A program made the position numbers and the translations under genes. A stretch of 64,000 nucleotides of DNA from Desulfobulbus sp. (lineage in GTDB: Bacteria; Desulfobacterota; Desulfobulbia; Desulfobulbales; Desulfobulbaceae), in NCBI GenBank assembly GCA_009780825.1, contig WQZH01000008.1, positions 1 through 64,000 of the forward strand, read 5' to 3'. The notes below the pieces were generated by a model. The model saw nothing but the letters and a program-made list of their open reading frames with translations, searched no databases and was not told the DNA's origin. Positions 1 through 8,345 of the stretch are shown piece by piece. Every line of letters starts with the position of its first letter. The stretch's first letter is position 1.

Positions 1-92
1 CCGTTCATGGCACTCTGCTTTCATGAGGACCTCTGGGGTAATTCGTTGTTCTTTAGCGATTACAACATATTACCACATGTCCTCATCCTTCT

Positions 93-1077
93 TCACTTCT
101 CTTCGTGAATAATACGGGTTAAATCTCTTCTGGCAAACAGATTGAGCTGGAGCAATCGGAGTATCTGTTGCAGGGAACTGCCCAATTTGGCTTTGAAGTT
201 CAGGTATGCCAGCATGAGATAGACACACAAGGCGATCCAGACCTGAGTCAGGACTGCGTTGCTGGATGTTCCCAGAAAAGTTTTGATGTTCAGGTTGGTC
301 TTGATCCATTTGAAAAACTGTTCGATTTCCCAGCGTTCTTTGTAAATATCGGCAATTTCCTTGGCCTTCAGGTGGTGGGCATTGGTGACAAACCGATATT
401 CGACGCCGGTTTCCAAATCGGTGTAGTTGACCAAGCGAAGCGGTCTTTCGACCCCCCTGAGCCGGATGGTCTGGCATTGGTGACACCGGGACTTTTTCTT
501 CCGGCCCGTTTGAGCAGGCACTCGACATCGGTGTTGCTTTTCAGGCGGGTGACGAAGAAGATGGAGTTGGTGGTCAGGTCGTCGTACCAGGTGTAATCGG
601 TGAAACCGCGGTCGAAACAGGCAAAGGAGCCTTTGGGGAGTTTGAGCGTTCTGGCCCAGGCGATTTCGTGCACTTTACCTTGGTCATGTCCATGAAGGCT
701 GGAAGGTGACCATCGGCATCCAATTCAAAGTGCAGTTTAATCGCCCCCTTCTTCTGGCGGAATTCGGCCCAGGGGAATACGGCAAGGGCTTGATACAGGG
801 TAGCCGGTTGTTCGGCATTCACCCGAGCCAAGGTTGCCTTGGTGGTGCGTTTCATGCCAAGGTGATAGAGTCGCCTGCCTTGAGCCATAAAATTGTCGGT
901 GATATCCCGCAGGCTTTATCTCCCGGTAAGCTGGCCGGTCAGCATGGCGAGGAACTGACTCCAGCAGTTGTAGGACCGAAACTTTTGCCCGGCATGGTGC
1001 ATGTCGGCAAGGTTGTCGAATTCATATCTCGGGATAAGTGCAGTCAGTTGCTTCAGCACGGTATCGCTATAGGCCAT
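93..1077 (-). pseudogene. Decayed IS4-family transposase
   Basis: The minus strand can be pieced together into one IS4-type transposase. It has an N-terminal DUF4372-like segment (MAYSDTVLKQL, ending GQLTGR), a middle with AVFPWAEFRQKKGAIKLH and CFDRGFTDYTWY, and a C-terminal YKERWEIEQFFKWIK, which is the region of the catalytic glutamate. It is broken in at least four ways: an in-frame TAA at 916-918 after GQLTGR, with SLRDITDNF continuing in the same frame; an apparent loss of about 35 codons near 780 that removes the segment expected to carry the first catalytic Asp; a one-base frameshift near 690; and another frameshift near 480. It therefore cannot make active transposase. The far end of the element lies beyond the left edge of the window. 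Confidence 0.85.
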
Positions 1078-1154
1078 GGCTCGGATCTCCCTGGTTTGTA
1101 TGATCTTTTCACAAAAACATTGTACCACCAGGCAGCTCTCCGAGCCCCCTTTTC

Positions 1155-1172
1155 TTCAATTTTTACGAGACA
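1155..1172 (-). repeat. Probable terminal-repeat segment of the IS4-type element
   Basis: The 18-base string ttcaatttttacgagaca lies about 80 bases outside the transposase start, where an IS end is expected. The same string with one mismatch recurs at 60784-60801, far from any transposase. That makes a shared insertion-sequence end the simplest reading. The opposite end is not in the window, so the inverted-repeat nature was not verified. Confidence 0.5.
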
Positions 1173-1281
1173 GCACTGATTACAAATTCATTATATTATC
1201 GTACGTTATACGAGTTGGCTGAACGAGGACGCGCAGCCATGTGTGATTCATGGGAAGGACGCGCGAAATGTGCAGGGGCGG

Positions 1282-2343
1282 TCAGTGACCGCACGAGGGG
1301 TTGTCTTGCTGATTCGTTTGCGTATTGATGGTCACGGTCACCGGCATGCCCAGCCGGAGTTCTTGCCCGGAATCGCAGACGAAAATGCGGGCCCGGTAGA
1401 CCAGCTTGGTACGCAACTCCGTGGTGGCGACAGTCTTGGGCGTGAACTCCGCCGTTGAAGAGATAAAGCCAACCCACGCCTTGTACCGCTTGCCAGGGTG
1501 GCTGTCGGTCTGGATTTCGGCCCCCATTCCCTCCCGGATCCAGCCGAGATCCGGCTCGCTGACATAGGCCCGGACCCAGAGGGGATTGGTCAAGGCCATG
1601 GTCAGAACCGGCGCGCCGCCCGACGCCATGGCGCCGGGTTCCAGGATGCGGTTGCGGATTACCCCTGCGGCCGGGGCACGCAACCGGGTATCGGCCAAAC
1701 GCTGCTCCGCCAGATCCTTTGCCGCTTGCAAGGCGGTGAGCGAGGCGGCCGCAGCGGCAATATCTTCCCGGCGCGATCCTTCGCGCGCCAGCGACAATTC
1801 CTCTTCCGCCGCTTTGAGGCTGGCCTGCCATGTCTCCATCCCGGCCCGGGCGCTGTCCACCTCCTGCTGCGAGATGCGGTTGACGCGCTGCAATGCCTGC
1901 TTGCGCGATAAAACCAGATCCGCCTCCTTGAGGTTCGCCCTGGCAGAGGCCACCGCTGCCTGGGCGCGCGCGATCTCCTGTGGCCGGCTGCCGCTTTTGA
2001 GCCGGGCCACCAGTTGCGCCTGGGACGCCACTTCTCCGGTCAAGCGCTCGACCTCCATCTGAAACCGGGATGGATCGAGTTCGGCAACGACCTGCCCTTT
2101 CTCGACCACAGCGCCCTCGTCCACCATCAGAGCGAAAATCCGGCCTCCATCCTGAAAGGCCAACTGCACCTCCCGGATATCGACCGTGCCGTACAAGGTC
2201 AATGTACCGGCAGCGCCGCTGCCTCCCCCCTGTTCCGAACACCCTGCCGCAACCAGCAACACCGCCATCCCGGCAGCCGCCAGCAGGCCGCGCCACACCA
2301 CCCCCGGCATACAGCGTTTCAGTTCCTGGTATCTTCGCAACAT
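1282..2343 (-). CDS. HlyD/YbhG-type periplasmic adaptor lipoprotein
   Basis: A 353-residue membrane-fusion protein of the HlyD/YbhG type, which links an inner-membrane ABC or RND exporter to the outer membrane. The N-terminus has a hydrophobic stretch ending in a lipobox (LLVAAGC, Cys35), so a lipoprotein anchored on the periplasmic side is predicted. A first biotinyl-lipoyl half (about 60-95, with VDEGAVVEKGQVVAELD) is followed by a long Ala/Glu/Arg-rich coiled-coil hairpin (about 95-220). The second lipoyl half begins at LRAPAAGVIRNRI, and a beta-barrel ends in LRLGMPVTVTI. The start is an ATG 15 bases after the upstream yjbQ stop, suggesting co-transcription. No exporter ATPase or permease follows; the IS relic lies directly downstream, so the partner genes are lost or lie beyond the window. 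Confidence 0.85.
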   Translation of the reverse strand: MLRRYQELKRCMPGVVWRGLLAAAGMAVLLVAAGCSEQGGGSGAAGTLTLYGTVDIREVQLAFQDGGRIFALMVDEGAVVEKGQVVAELDPSRFQMEVERLTGEVASQAQLVARLKSGSRPQEIARAQAAVASARANLKEADLVLSRKQALQRVNRISQQEVDSARAGMETWQASLKAAEEELSLAREGSRREDIAAAAASLTALQAAKDLAEQRLADTRLRAPAAGVIRNRILEPGAMASGGAPVLTMALTNPLWVRAYVSEPDLGWIREGMGAEIQTDSHPGKRYKAWVGFISSTAEFTPKTVATTELRTKLVYRARIFVCDSGQELRLGMPVTVTINTQTNQQDNPSCGH

Positions 2344-2358
2344 CGGTGACCTGCGTTG

Positions 2359-2775
2359 TTATTCGCCGATAATCTTGACCAGCACCCGTTTCTTGCGCCG
2401 GCCGTCAAATTCGCCGTAAAAAATCTGCTCCCAGGGGCCAAGATGCAGTTGCCCGCCGGTGACCGCCACCACCACTTCCCGTCCCATGACCTGACGTTTC
2501 AGATGAGCATCAGCGTTGTCCTTGTACCCGTTGTGCCGATACTGGCTGACCGGTTCATGCGGGGCCAGCCGTTCGAGCCACTGTTCATAATCGTGGTGCA
2601 GGCCGGATTCATCATCGTTGATGAAGACCGAGGCGGTAATATGCATGGCATTGCAGAGCAACAATCCCTCTTTGACGCCGCTTTCCGCCAGACATTGCGC
2701 CACTTGCGGGGTGATGTTGACAAAGGCGCGGCGGGTGGACACGTTGAACCACAGTTCCTTATGATAACTTTTCAT
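2359..2775 (-). CDS. yjbQ: YjbQ / UPF0047 family protein
   Basis: A 138-residue protein of the YjbQ (UPF0047) family, a compact single-domain cytosolic family. Members have been annotated as secondary thiamine-phosphate synthases, but the physiological role is not settled. Visible family signatures are [16 protein letters not shown], the [16 protein letters not shown] segment with conserved His and Asp, and the C-terminal [19 protein letters not shown]. Length is normal. A Shine-Dalgarno-like cctcctct (plus-strand view) precedes the ATG. The gene sits 15 bases upstream of the HlyD-type adaptor on the same strand, which suggests one transcript but no obvious functional link. Confidence 0.9.
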   Translation of the reverse strand: MKSYHKELWFNVSTRRAFVNITPQVAQCLAESGVKEGLLLCNAMHITASVFINDDESGLHHDYEQWLERLAPHEPVSQYRHNGYKDNADAHLKRQVMGREVVVAVTGGQLHLGPWEQIFYGEFDGRRKKRVLVKIIGE

Positions 2776-2883
2776 GGCAGGATACAGAGGAGGAAAGTGA
2801 GGGCATCAGCATCTCAGAAAAAAGAGAGAGGCGGCAACTTATTGTTTTTTATCATCCGGCTGCTCGTCCGGCGGATGAGATAT

Positions 2884-3942
2884 TCAATCCTCGTTGGCGA
2901 CAGCAATTCCGCGGAACTGTGGCGCCACAGTCATGAAGGCATCAATCAGCACCGGATCGAAATGGGCACCCTTCCCTTCAAGCATGATGCTCATGGCTTC
3001 TTCGTGGCTCATGGCGCTTTTGTACACCCGTTTGGAGACCAGGGCATCGTAGACATCGGCCACCGCCATGATCCGGCCAGCCAGGGGGATATCGTTGCCC
3101 GAGAGCCCTCGTGGATAACCGCTGCCATCGAACTTCTCATGATGACTGCCGACTATTTCCCCGGCACAATGGAGAAAGAAGGTCGGTTGACCGGCCATGT
3201 GCTCCAGCTTGGCGATCACCTCTTCGCCGAACAGGGTGTGTTTCTTCATCTCGCCAAACTCTTCGGCGGTCAACTTGCCTGGCTTGAGCAGGATGGAATC
3301 ACGGATCGCCACCTTGCCGATATCGTGCAACGGCGCCGATTTTCCCAGCAACACGATATACTCCTCGGTGAGCTGCGCAAGGAAGTGCCCTTGCCGCTTC
3401 AACGTGTGGGCGAGCAGAAGAACATACGCCTTGGTCCGCTGGATATGGCTGCCTGTTTCGGGATCGCGATACTCGGCGAGTCCGCCCATGGCCTCGATGA
3501 CGACATCTTTGAGCAATTCTGCTTCCTTGGTCCGCTCATCAACCAATCGCTCGAGATCGGTCCGGTAGGCGTACAATTCCAGATGGTTACGAACTCGGGA
3601 CCGCAGCTCGACGCCTTTGAACGGTTTCGTGATGTAGTCGACGCCGCCAAGGCTGAAGCCTCGGACCACATCGTCGGACTCGGCCCGGGCAGTCAGAAAA
3701 ATGACGGGAATAAAACGAGTCGCCATATTTCGACTCAACGCTTCCACAGTCTGAAAACCGTTTATGCCCGGCATCATGACATCCATCAGGATCAGTTGGG
3801 GCAAGGTGGAGGCAATCCGTTCAAGGGCCTGTTCACCCGTGGTGGCGTAGGCGAAATCGCAGTCAAGCTCCTTGAGATGCGAGATGGCAATCTGGATGTT
3901 CTCGGGGACATCGTCGACAATGAAAACCAACGGTTTTTTCAT
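2884..3942 (-). CDS. Response regulator with HD-GYP output domain
   Basis: A 352-residue two-domain regulator. The N-terminal receiver (about 5-120) has the acidic pair D10/D11, the phosphoacceptor D54 in LILMDVMMPG, T84 and K106 in ITKPFKG. After a short helical linker comes an HD-GYP domain (about 150-345) with LHDIGKVAI, HHEKFDGSGYPRGL and RIMAVADVYDAL. HD-GYP enzymes hydrolyse cyclic di-GMP, and the catalytic HD and GYP residues are intact, so an active, phosphorylation-controlled phosphodiesterase is likely. The ATG overlaps the end of the upstream hybrid kinase by four bases (ATGA). The two proteins are therefore translationally coupled and probably form one signalling pair. Confidence 0.93.
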   Translation of the reverse strand: MKKPLVFIVDDVPENIQIAISHLKELDCDFAYATTGEQALERIASTLPQLILMDVMMPGINGFQTVEALSRNMATRFIPVIFLTARAESDDVVRGFSLGGVDYITKPFKGVELRSRVRNHLELYAYRTDLERLVDERTKEAELLKDVVIEAMGGLAEYRDPETGSHIQRTKAYVLLLAHTLKRQGHFLAQLTEEYIVLLGKSAPLHDIGKVAIRDSILLKPGKLTAEEFGEMKKHTLFGEEVIAKLEHMAGQPTFFLHCAGEIVGSHHEKFDGSGYPRGLSGNDIPLAGRIMAVADVYDALVSKRVYKSAMSHEEAMSIMLEGKGAHFDPVLIDAFMTVAPQFRGIAVANED

Positions 3943-6002
3943 GGCTCGCTCCGGGCCCCCTTCTGGGACAATTTGGCAAGAAGGCGATCAATGCCCGAAA
4001 TATCGGGGTCTTGGGCATGCTGGAGCAACTCTTCACCCAGGCGTGACAGAAGCGGCTGTTTCTCGGCCAATCCCCGCTGCCGCATGTACGTACCCAACGC
4101 GGCGGCGTCGGTCAGGCTGCCGGAAAAAGCGGCCTGCTGCCGCAACGATTCCAGTTCGGCATTCCAGACATCGCTGTCAAGGAGGGCAAGGATCTGTTCA
4201 TCTTCGCTCTTGCCGCTGTCGGCGCCCGACTCTGGCAGCCCTGCCTCCGTCGTGACGGGAACATACCGGTCGATCACATTCTGCAATTTTTCCAGCCGAA
4301 AGGGTTTCTGCAAAAAATCGTCAAACAACGGCCGATAATCGGTCTCAGCGAGGATATGTCCGGTCATGACCACCACCGGGATGGAGGCAGTCGCAGGATG
4401 CGCACGCAGTTGCCTCGTTGCCTCGCGGCCATCGGAACCGGTCAGATTGAGATCCATAAAGATGAGATCCGGCCGTTCGTTTTGGGCGGTCGTCATCGCC
4501 TCCGCACTACTGTTCGCCGTGAACACCCGGTAGGGGCTGTCCTGGAAAAAATCGAGGAAAAAATCCTTGATCAGGTCGATATCGTCCACGACCAGCAATT
4601 TCTTTTGTCCTCTCGGCAGGGGAGCCTGTCCTGCCGGCAGGGGTTGCTCGCCAGCAGGGACTTCCTGCGCAGCCGGGATCGATTCGGCCACCTGAACCCC
4701 ATCGAACAGCAGGGTGAATGTCGTCCCCACTCTCTCCTTGCTGACCAATTTGATCCGACCGCCCATCATCGCCATCAATCGACTGCACAAGGTCAACCCC
4801 AGGCCAACGCCGCCAAAGTGTTTGGTGTCGTCCTGCCCTTGGCTGAAGAGGTCGACGATTCTCCGTTGATCCACCTCTGATATGCCGATACCGGTATCCT
4901 CGATGACCATGCTCAGGTCCAGGCATCCGGGCTTGGTTGCGGAGGGAACCCCATCCACTCCCAGGCTAACCGTCCCCCGGTTGGTGAACTTGACCGCGTT
5001 GCCGACCATGTTTTGCAAGATCTGTTTCAGCCGTACCCCGTCGAAAAGAATATATTGGGGCAGGTGTCCAGCCACCCGGCAACTAAAGAGGATACCCTTT
5101 TCCTCGACGAGATTTTTAAATAATCCATCGACATCATCGACGATCGACCGCAGGCGCACCGAAGTGATCATGATCTGGATCCGATCGGAATCGATCTTGG
5201 ATATCTCCATGATATCGTTGAAAATTGAGACCAAGGCCATGCTACTCTTGTGAATAATGGACACAAACCGCTTTTCCTTAGCCCCAAGTTGGGAATTGGC
5301 GAGCATTTCCGTATAGCCGATGATGGCATTCAGTGGTGTGCGCACCTCATGATTGATGTTGGCGAAAAACTCGCTTTTCGTCCGTTTGGTCGACTCCTCA
5401 GCGGGAGATTCGACCGGGACGGGAGCCTGCACCCGCTCCTGTCCGGTTGTCACGGTTCCAAACCAGAAAAACTGACTCTGGCCCCGGTCGGCTACGGTCA
5501 CCAGCTTACCCAAAGCGCCCGTATCCCGCTGTTTCCGTTCTGGAGCCGCGATATCCGGCGAGGTCTGTTGCTCGGGCGTACCCGTTTTCCAGGCGATGAT
5601 ATCCGGATGACCTGCCAGTTCCGGCAGCAGATCAAGAAGGCCCCTCCCAATCAGCGAGGCATGCGCGGGGGTATACATTTTCCGGGCGCTCTGATTGGCG
5701 GTAACCACCCGCAGCCCAATATCCAGGCGGAGAATGGGGAACGGCGCCTGATCCAGGGTCTGATCGGCCAAGCGCAGCCGTATGGCCAATTCGTTCTGGT
5801 CACGGGCCTGCCTCTTGTCCCAGGCCTGCCTCCGGCAGTGCAGCCACAGGACCAGGACCACTGCGCAGAGCGCAACGACAGCGGCGACCAGTAACAATGG
5901 CGTCCACGTTGAGAACAACACTTCACCTTCCGCAGCGCCGGCGGTCAAGGGCAAGAGGCAGACAACAACCAGACAGGCAATGGCAGATACGAGCGTATTC
6001 AC
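3939..6002 (-). CDS. Hybrid sensor histidine kinase
   Basis: A 687-residue membrane kinase. It has an N-terminal signal-like segment (1-23), a transmembrane helix (about 34-55), a PAS-like sensor region (about 78-185) and a HisKA domain with H218 in FFANINHEVRTPLN. The HATPase domain shows N335 (VGNAVKF), EDTGIGIS and GVGLGLTLC. A receiver follows from about 467 with D517 (LIFMDLNL). The last 85 or so residues are helical and could be a small phosphotransfer or linker segment; no clear Hpt motif was seen. The start is a GTG with the upstream ggggtgatgc as a modest ribosome site. A consensus promoter lies about 40 bases further up. The gene overlaps the HD-GYP regulator, its likely output. Confidence 0.92.
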   Translation of the reverse strand: MNTLVSAIACLVVVCLLPLTAGAAEGEVLFSTWTPLLLVAAVVALCAVVLVLWLHCRRQAWDKRQARDQNELAIRLRLADQTLDQAPFPILRLDIGLRVVTANQSARKMYTPAHASLIGRGLLDLLPELAGHPDIIAWKTGTPEQQTSPDIAAPERKQRDTGALGKLVTVADRGQSQFFWFGTVTTGQERVQAPVPVESPAEESTKRTKSEFFANINHEVRTPLNAIIGYTEMLANSQLGAKEKRFVSIIHKSSMALVSIFNDIMEISKIDSDRIQIMITSVRLRSIVDDVDGLFKNLVEEKGILFSCRVAGHLPQYILFDGVRLKQILQNMVGNAVKFTNRGTVSLGVDGVPSATKPGCLDLSMVIEDTGIGISEVDQRRIVDLFSQGQDDTKHFGGVGLGLTLCSRLMAMMGGRIKLVSKERVGTTFTLLFDGVQVAESIPAAQEVPAGEQPLPAGQAPLPRGQKKLLVVDDIDLIKDFFLDFFQDSPYRVFTANSSAEAMTTAQNERPDLIFMDLNLTGSDGREATRQLRAHPATASIPVVVMTGHILAETDYRPLFDDFLQKPFRLEKLQNVIDRYVPVTTEAGLPESGADSGKSEDEQILALLDSDVWNAELESLRQQAAFSGSLTDAAALGTYMRQRGLAEKQPLLSRLGEELLQHAQDPDISGIDRLLAKLSQKGARSEP

Positions 6003-6044
6003 AATGCATCACCCCGAAAAGAAAAGAAAACTACGAATCTTTCT

Positions 6045-6073
6045 ATTATAGGACTTGGTCGGGCGATTGTCAA
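6045..6073 (-). promoter_or_regulatory. Consensus sigma70-type promoter
   Basis: On the minus strand the sequence reads TTGACA (6073-6068), a 17-base spacer, then TATAAT (6050-6045). Both hexamers match the housekeeping consensus exactly with ideal spacing. Transcription would begin near 6038, giving a leader of about 35 bases before the GTG of the hybrid kinase. Confidence 0.85.
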
Positions 6074-6165
6074 AAACAGCTTGCCGGTACCGCTCTTTCA
6101 CCCTGCAAGAGAGCCAACAACGCAAGGACTGCCCGGCTGGCGAACGCAGCCCCAGGTCATGCGGA

Positions 6166-7566
6166 TCAAACCGGCGGAACCGTGCGTCCGCGGGCGGCAA
6201 ACCTGCGGGCAGCGGCAATGAAACCCGTTGCCCACTCCGGTGTGCCTGAGGCCATGACGTGGGTATAGAGCGCGAGCGCATTGCGGTACACCAGGCCATC
6301 GCGACCACCGCAGAAGCCGGTCCCCCGGTTCATGGCGAGCACCAGGTCATCGGGCCTTCCCTCCCACTGGTGCACGACCGAGTAGCGGAATTCGTGTCCG
6401 TTGATGCGGGTTCCCACCGGGTAAAAGCTGTTGGTTTTTTCCACGGTAAAGGTGGAATAACCGTGGGCTTGCGGCTTGGTATTGATGGCGAAAATCACCG
6501 GGAACACGCCAGCCAATGGATATTCCTGGCCATCGAGCAGGATGGAGCGGGCAAGATAGATCAAACCGCCGCATTCGGCATAGACCGGCAGGCCTGCGTC
6601 GATACGCTCGCGCACTGACCGGCGGAAACCGGCGTTGTCGGCCAGTTGCCTGGCACTGGTTTCGGGAAAACCGCCACCAATGTACAATCCGTCGAGATCA
6701 GGCGGCAACTCCTGGAAATGGAGGGCATCAATCATCGCCAGCCGGGCCCCGGCCGCGACCAACGCCTCCAGATTTTCTTCGTAATAAAACTGGAAGGCCG
6801 CGTCGCGAAGCACGCCGATGGTCACGGCCTGCGGCACGCAGCCGCATTGTCCCGGCGGCAGAGGGGTCGTCTCGCGCATGCGGTCGATGATGGCATCGAC
6901 ATCGAAATGGTTCTCCGCCAGGGTCGACAAACTGGCCACCGCTTCGTCGGCCGCCGCATATTCCTGATGCGGCGTGACCCCGAGATGGCGCATGGGAAAC
7001 ACATCCCTCTTCAGCCGGGGCATGATGCCTAAGACCGGCAGGTTGGTGTATTTTTCCAGAGACTGACGGATCACCGTTTCGTGCCGGGCCGTGGCTATCT
7101 GGTTGAGAATGACGCCGGCGAAACGGAGGCGCGGATCAAAGGTCTGGCAACCCAGCACCAGGGCGGCCATCGTTCGGGTCGTTTTGGCGCAGTTGATCAC
7201 CAGCAGCACCGGCAGATCAAGCTGTTGGGCCAGCTCGGCGGTGGAAAACTCGCCGTCGGCGTTCACTCCATCGAACAGGCCCCTGTTGCCCTCGATTACG
7301 GCAAAACTGTTGCCGTGGATACGGCGTTGAAACGTGGCGGCAATGGTCTTGACCGGCATCAAATAGGGATCGAGGTTGTAACAGGGCTGACCAGAAGCCT
7401 TGCTCAACCAGCCGGCATCAATATAATCCGGTCCCTTCTTGAACGCCACCACCCCCTTGCCGCGATTGCTCAACGCCGCAACGAGGCCGACCGCAACCAC
7501 CGACTTGCCAGATCCGCCGCTCAATCCGGCCAGCACCATGCTTTTGACTGTTTCCAAAGCGATCAA
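6166..7566 (-). CDS. cbiA: Cobyrinate a,c-diamide synthase
   Basis: A 466-residue CbiA-type enzyme that amidates the a and c carboxylates of cobyrinate in cobamide (vitamin B12) synthesis, using ATP and glutamine. The N-terminal dethiobiotin-synthetase-like domain has the P-loop GLSGGSGKSVVAVG and FKKGPDYIDAGWL. The C-terminal class I-like glutamine amidotransferase domain has DGLYIGGGFPE, the nucleophile Cys in VYAECGGLIYLA, and a terminal ALYTHVMASGTPEWA carrying the expected His. Length is typical. The gene overlaps the upstream acyltransferase by four bases, so it is the last gene of a uvrB-acyltransferase-cbiA transcript. No other cobamide gene is nearby, so the pathway is scattered. Confidence 0.92.
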   Translation of the reverse strand: MIALETVKSMVLAGLSGGSGKSVVAVGLVAALSNRGKGVVAFKKGPDYIDAGWLSKASGQPCYNLDPYLMPVKTIAATFQRRIHGNSFAVIEGNRGLFDGVNADGEFSTAELAQQLDLPVLLVINCAKTTRTMAALVLGCQTFDPRLRFAGVILNQIATARHETVIRQSLEKYTNLPVLGIMPRLKRDVFPMRHLGVTPHQEYAAADEAVASLSTLAENHFDVDAIIDRMRETTPLPPGQCGCVPQAVTIGVLRDAAFQFYYEENLEALVAAGARLAMIDALHFQELPPDLDGLYIGGGFPETSARQLADNAGFRRSVRERIDAGLPVYAECGGLIYLARSILLDGQEYPLAGVFPVIFAINTKPQAHGYSTFTVEKTNSFYPVGTRINGHEFRYSVVHQWEGRPDDLVLAMNRGTGFCGGRDGLVYRNALALYTHVMASGTPEWATGFIAAARRFAARGRTVPPV

Positions 7567-8345
7567 TCCTCATCCCTGGCGCGACGAGAGGATGCCAGGA
7601 AGCGCGCCATTCCACCTCGGGACGCCACCTTGCGCCGCTGCCGATGCGAACCATTTTCTCCCTCATTTCCTCCGCCATCGTGCGCCTCCCGGCCAACCTC
7701 GTGCCAGGCGGCTTCATACAGCCGATTGAGGCGCTGTTCCAGTTCGAGCCGGTACACCTCCACCTGGTCCGCCGAGATCTTCGGCTCCACCCACAACGGT
7801 TCGCCATACCGAACCACGATCGTGGTAAAGGGCAGCGGCACCACTGTCCGGTCCCAACTGTTGAAGATCAGCACATGTTTGGCGGCCCAGGCGACAGGAA
7901 AAACAGGCTGGCCCGATCTGCTGGCCATAAGGATGCAGCCGGGCTGAGCTTGCCGGGCAGGCCCCTGGGAGCCATCGGCCACGATAGCGCCATTGTGTCC
8001 CTGGTGCAACAACTCGATCATTTCCCGCAGGGCTTTGACCCCGCCCCGATGCGACGATCCCCGGACCGGTCTACTCCCCATCAGCTGCGCCAGCCGGGCA
8101 ATATATTCGCCGTCCTTACTGGCGCTGACCATGACTGCGGCGCGATACATTCTGAAATGATAGAACAAAAACAAGAAGGCATAGTGCCAGAAAGCGCCGA
8201 TGACCGCGTTTCCAGTCCGCAAGCGCTCCTGAAACGGACCATCGCCTCGTACCTTGATCCGGCAGGTGACGAACCACATCCGGGTCAGCCCATACATGAG
8301 CCGGGGCACTATTGCCAAGCCGCATCGATACCAAAAATCAGCCAA
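7563..8345 (-). CDS. Lysophospholipid acyltransferase-like protein (DUF374)
   Basis: A 260-residue protein of the DUF374/lysophospholipid acyltransferase type. It has an N-terminal hydrophobic or amphipathic segment, then [27 protein letters not shown] (the motif that takes the place of the HX4D box in this group), [24 protein letters not shown] and PVFPVAWAA. Members act at the inner-membrane surface and resemble lipid A acyltransferases; the exact substrate here is unknown. It overlaps uvrB by eight bases and cbiA by four, so it is the middle gene of a compact unit. The C-terminal 40 residues are charged and low in complexity. Confidence 0.85.
   Translation of the reverse strand: MADFWYRCGLAIVPRLMYGLTRMWFVTCRIKVRGDGPFQERLRTGNAVIGAFWHYAFLFLFYHFRMYRAAVMVSASKDGEYIARLAQLMGSRPVRGSSHRGGVKALREMIELLHQGHNGAIVADGSQGPARQAQPGCILMASRSGQPVFPVAWAAKHVLIFNSWDRTVVPLPFTTIVVRYGEPLWVEPKISADQVEVYRLELEQRLNRLYEAAWHEVGREAHDGGGNEGENGSHRQRRKVASRGGMARFLASSRRARDED

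Noticed and set aside
1196..2296. A 366-codon minus-strand frame rich in Gly and Arg
   Set aside because: It overlaps the HlyD-type adaptor in another frame and has low-complexity composition without any family motif.
2356..4338. A 660-codon open frame on the plus strand
   Set aside because: It is antisense to YjbQ, the HD-GYP regulator and part of the hybrid kinase, all of which have clear motifs. Its translation has no domain and is a GC-bias shadow.
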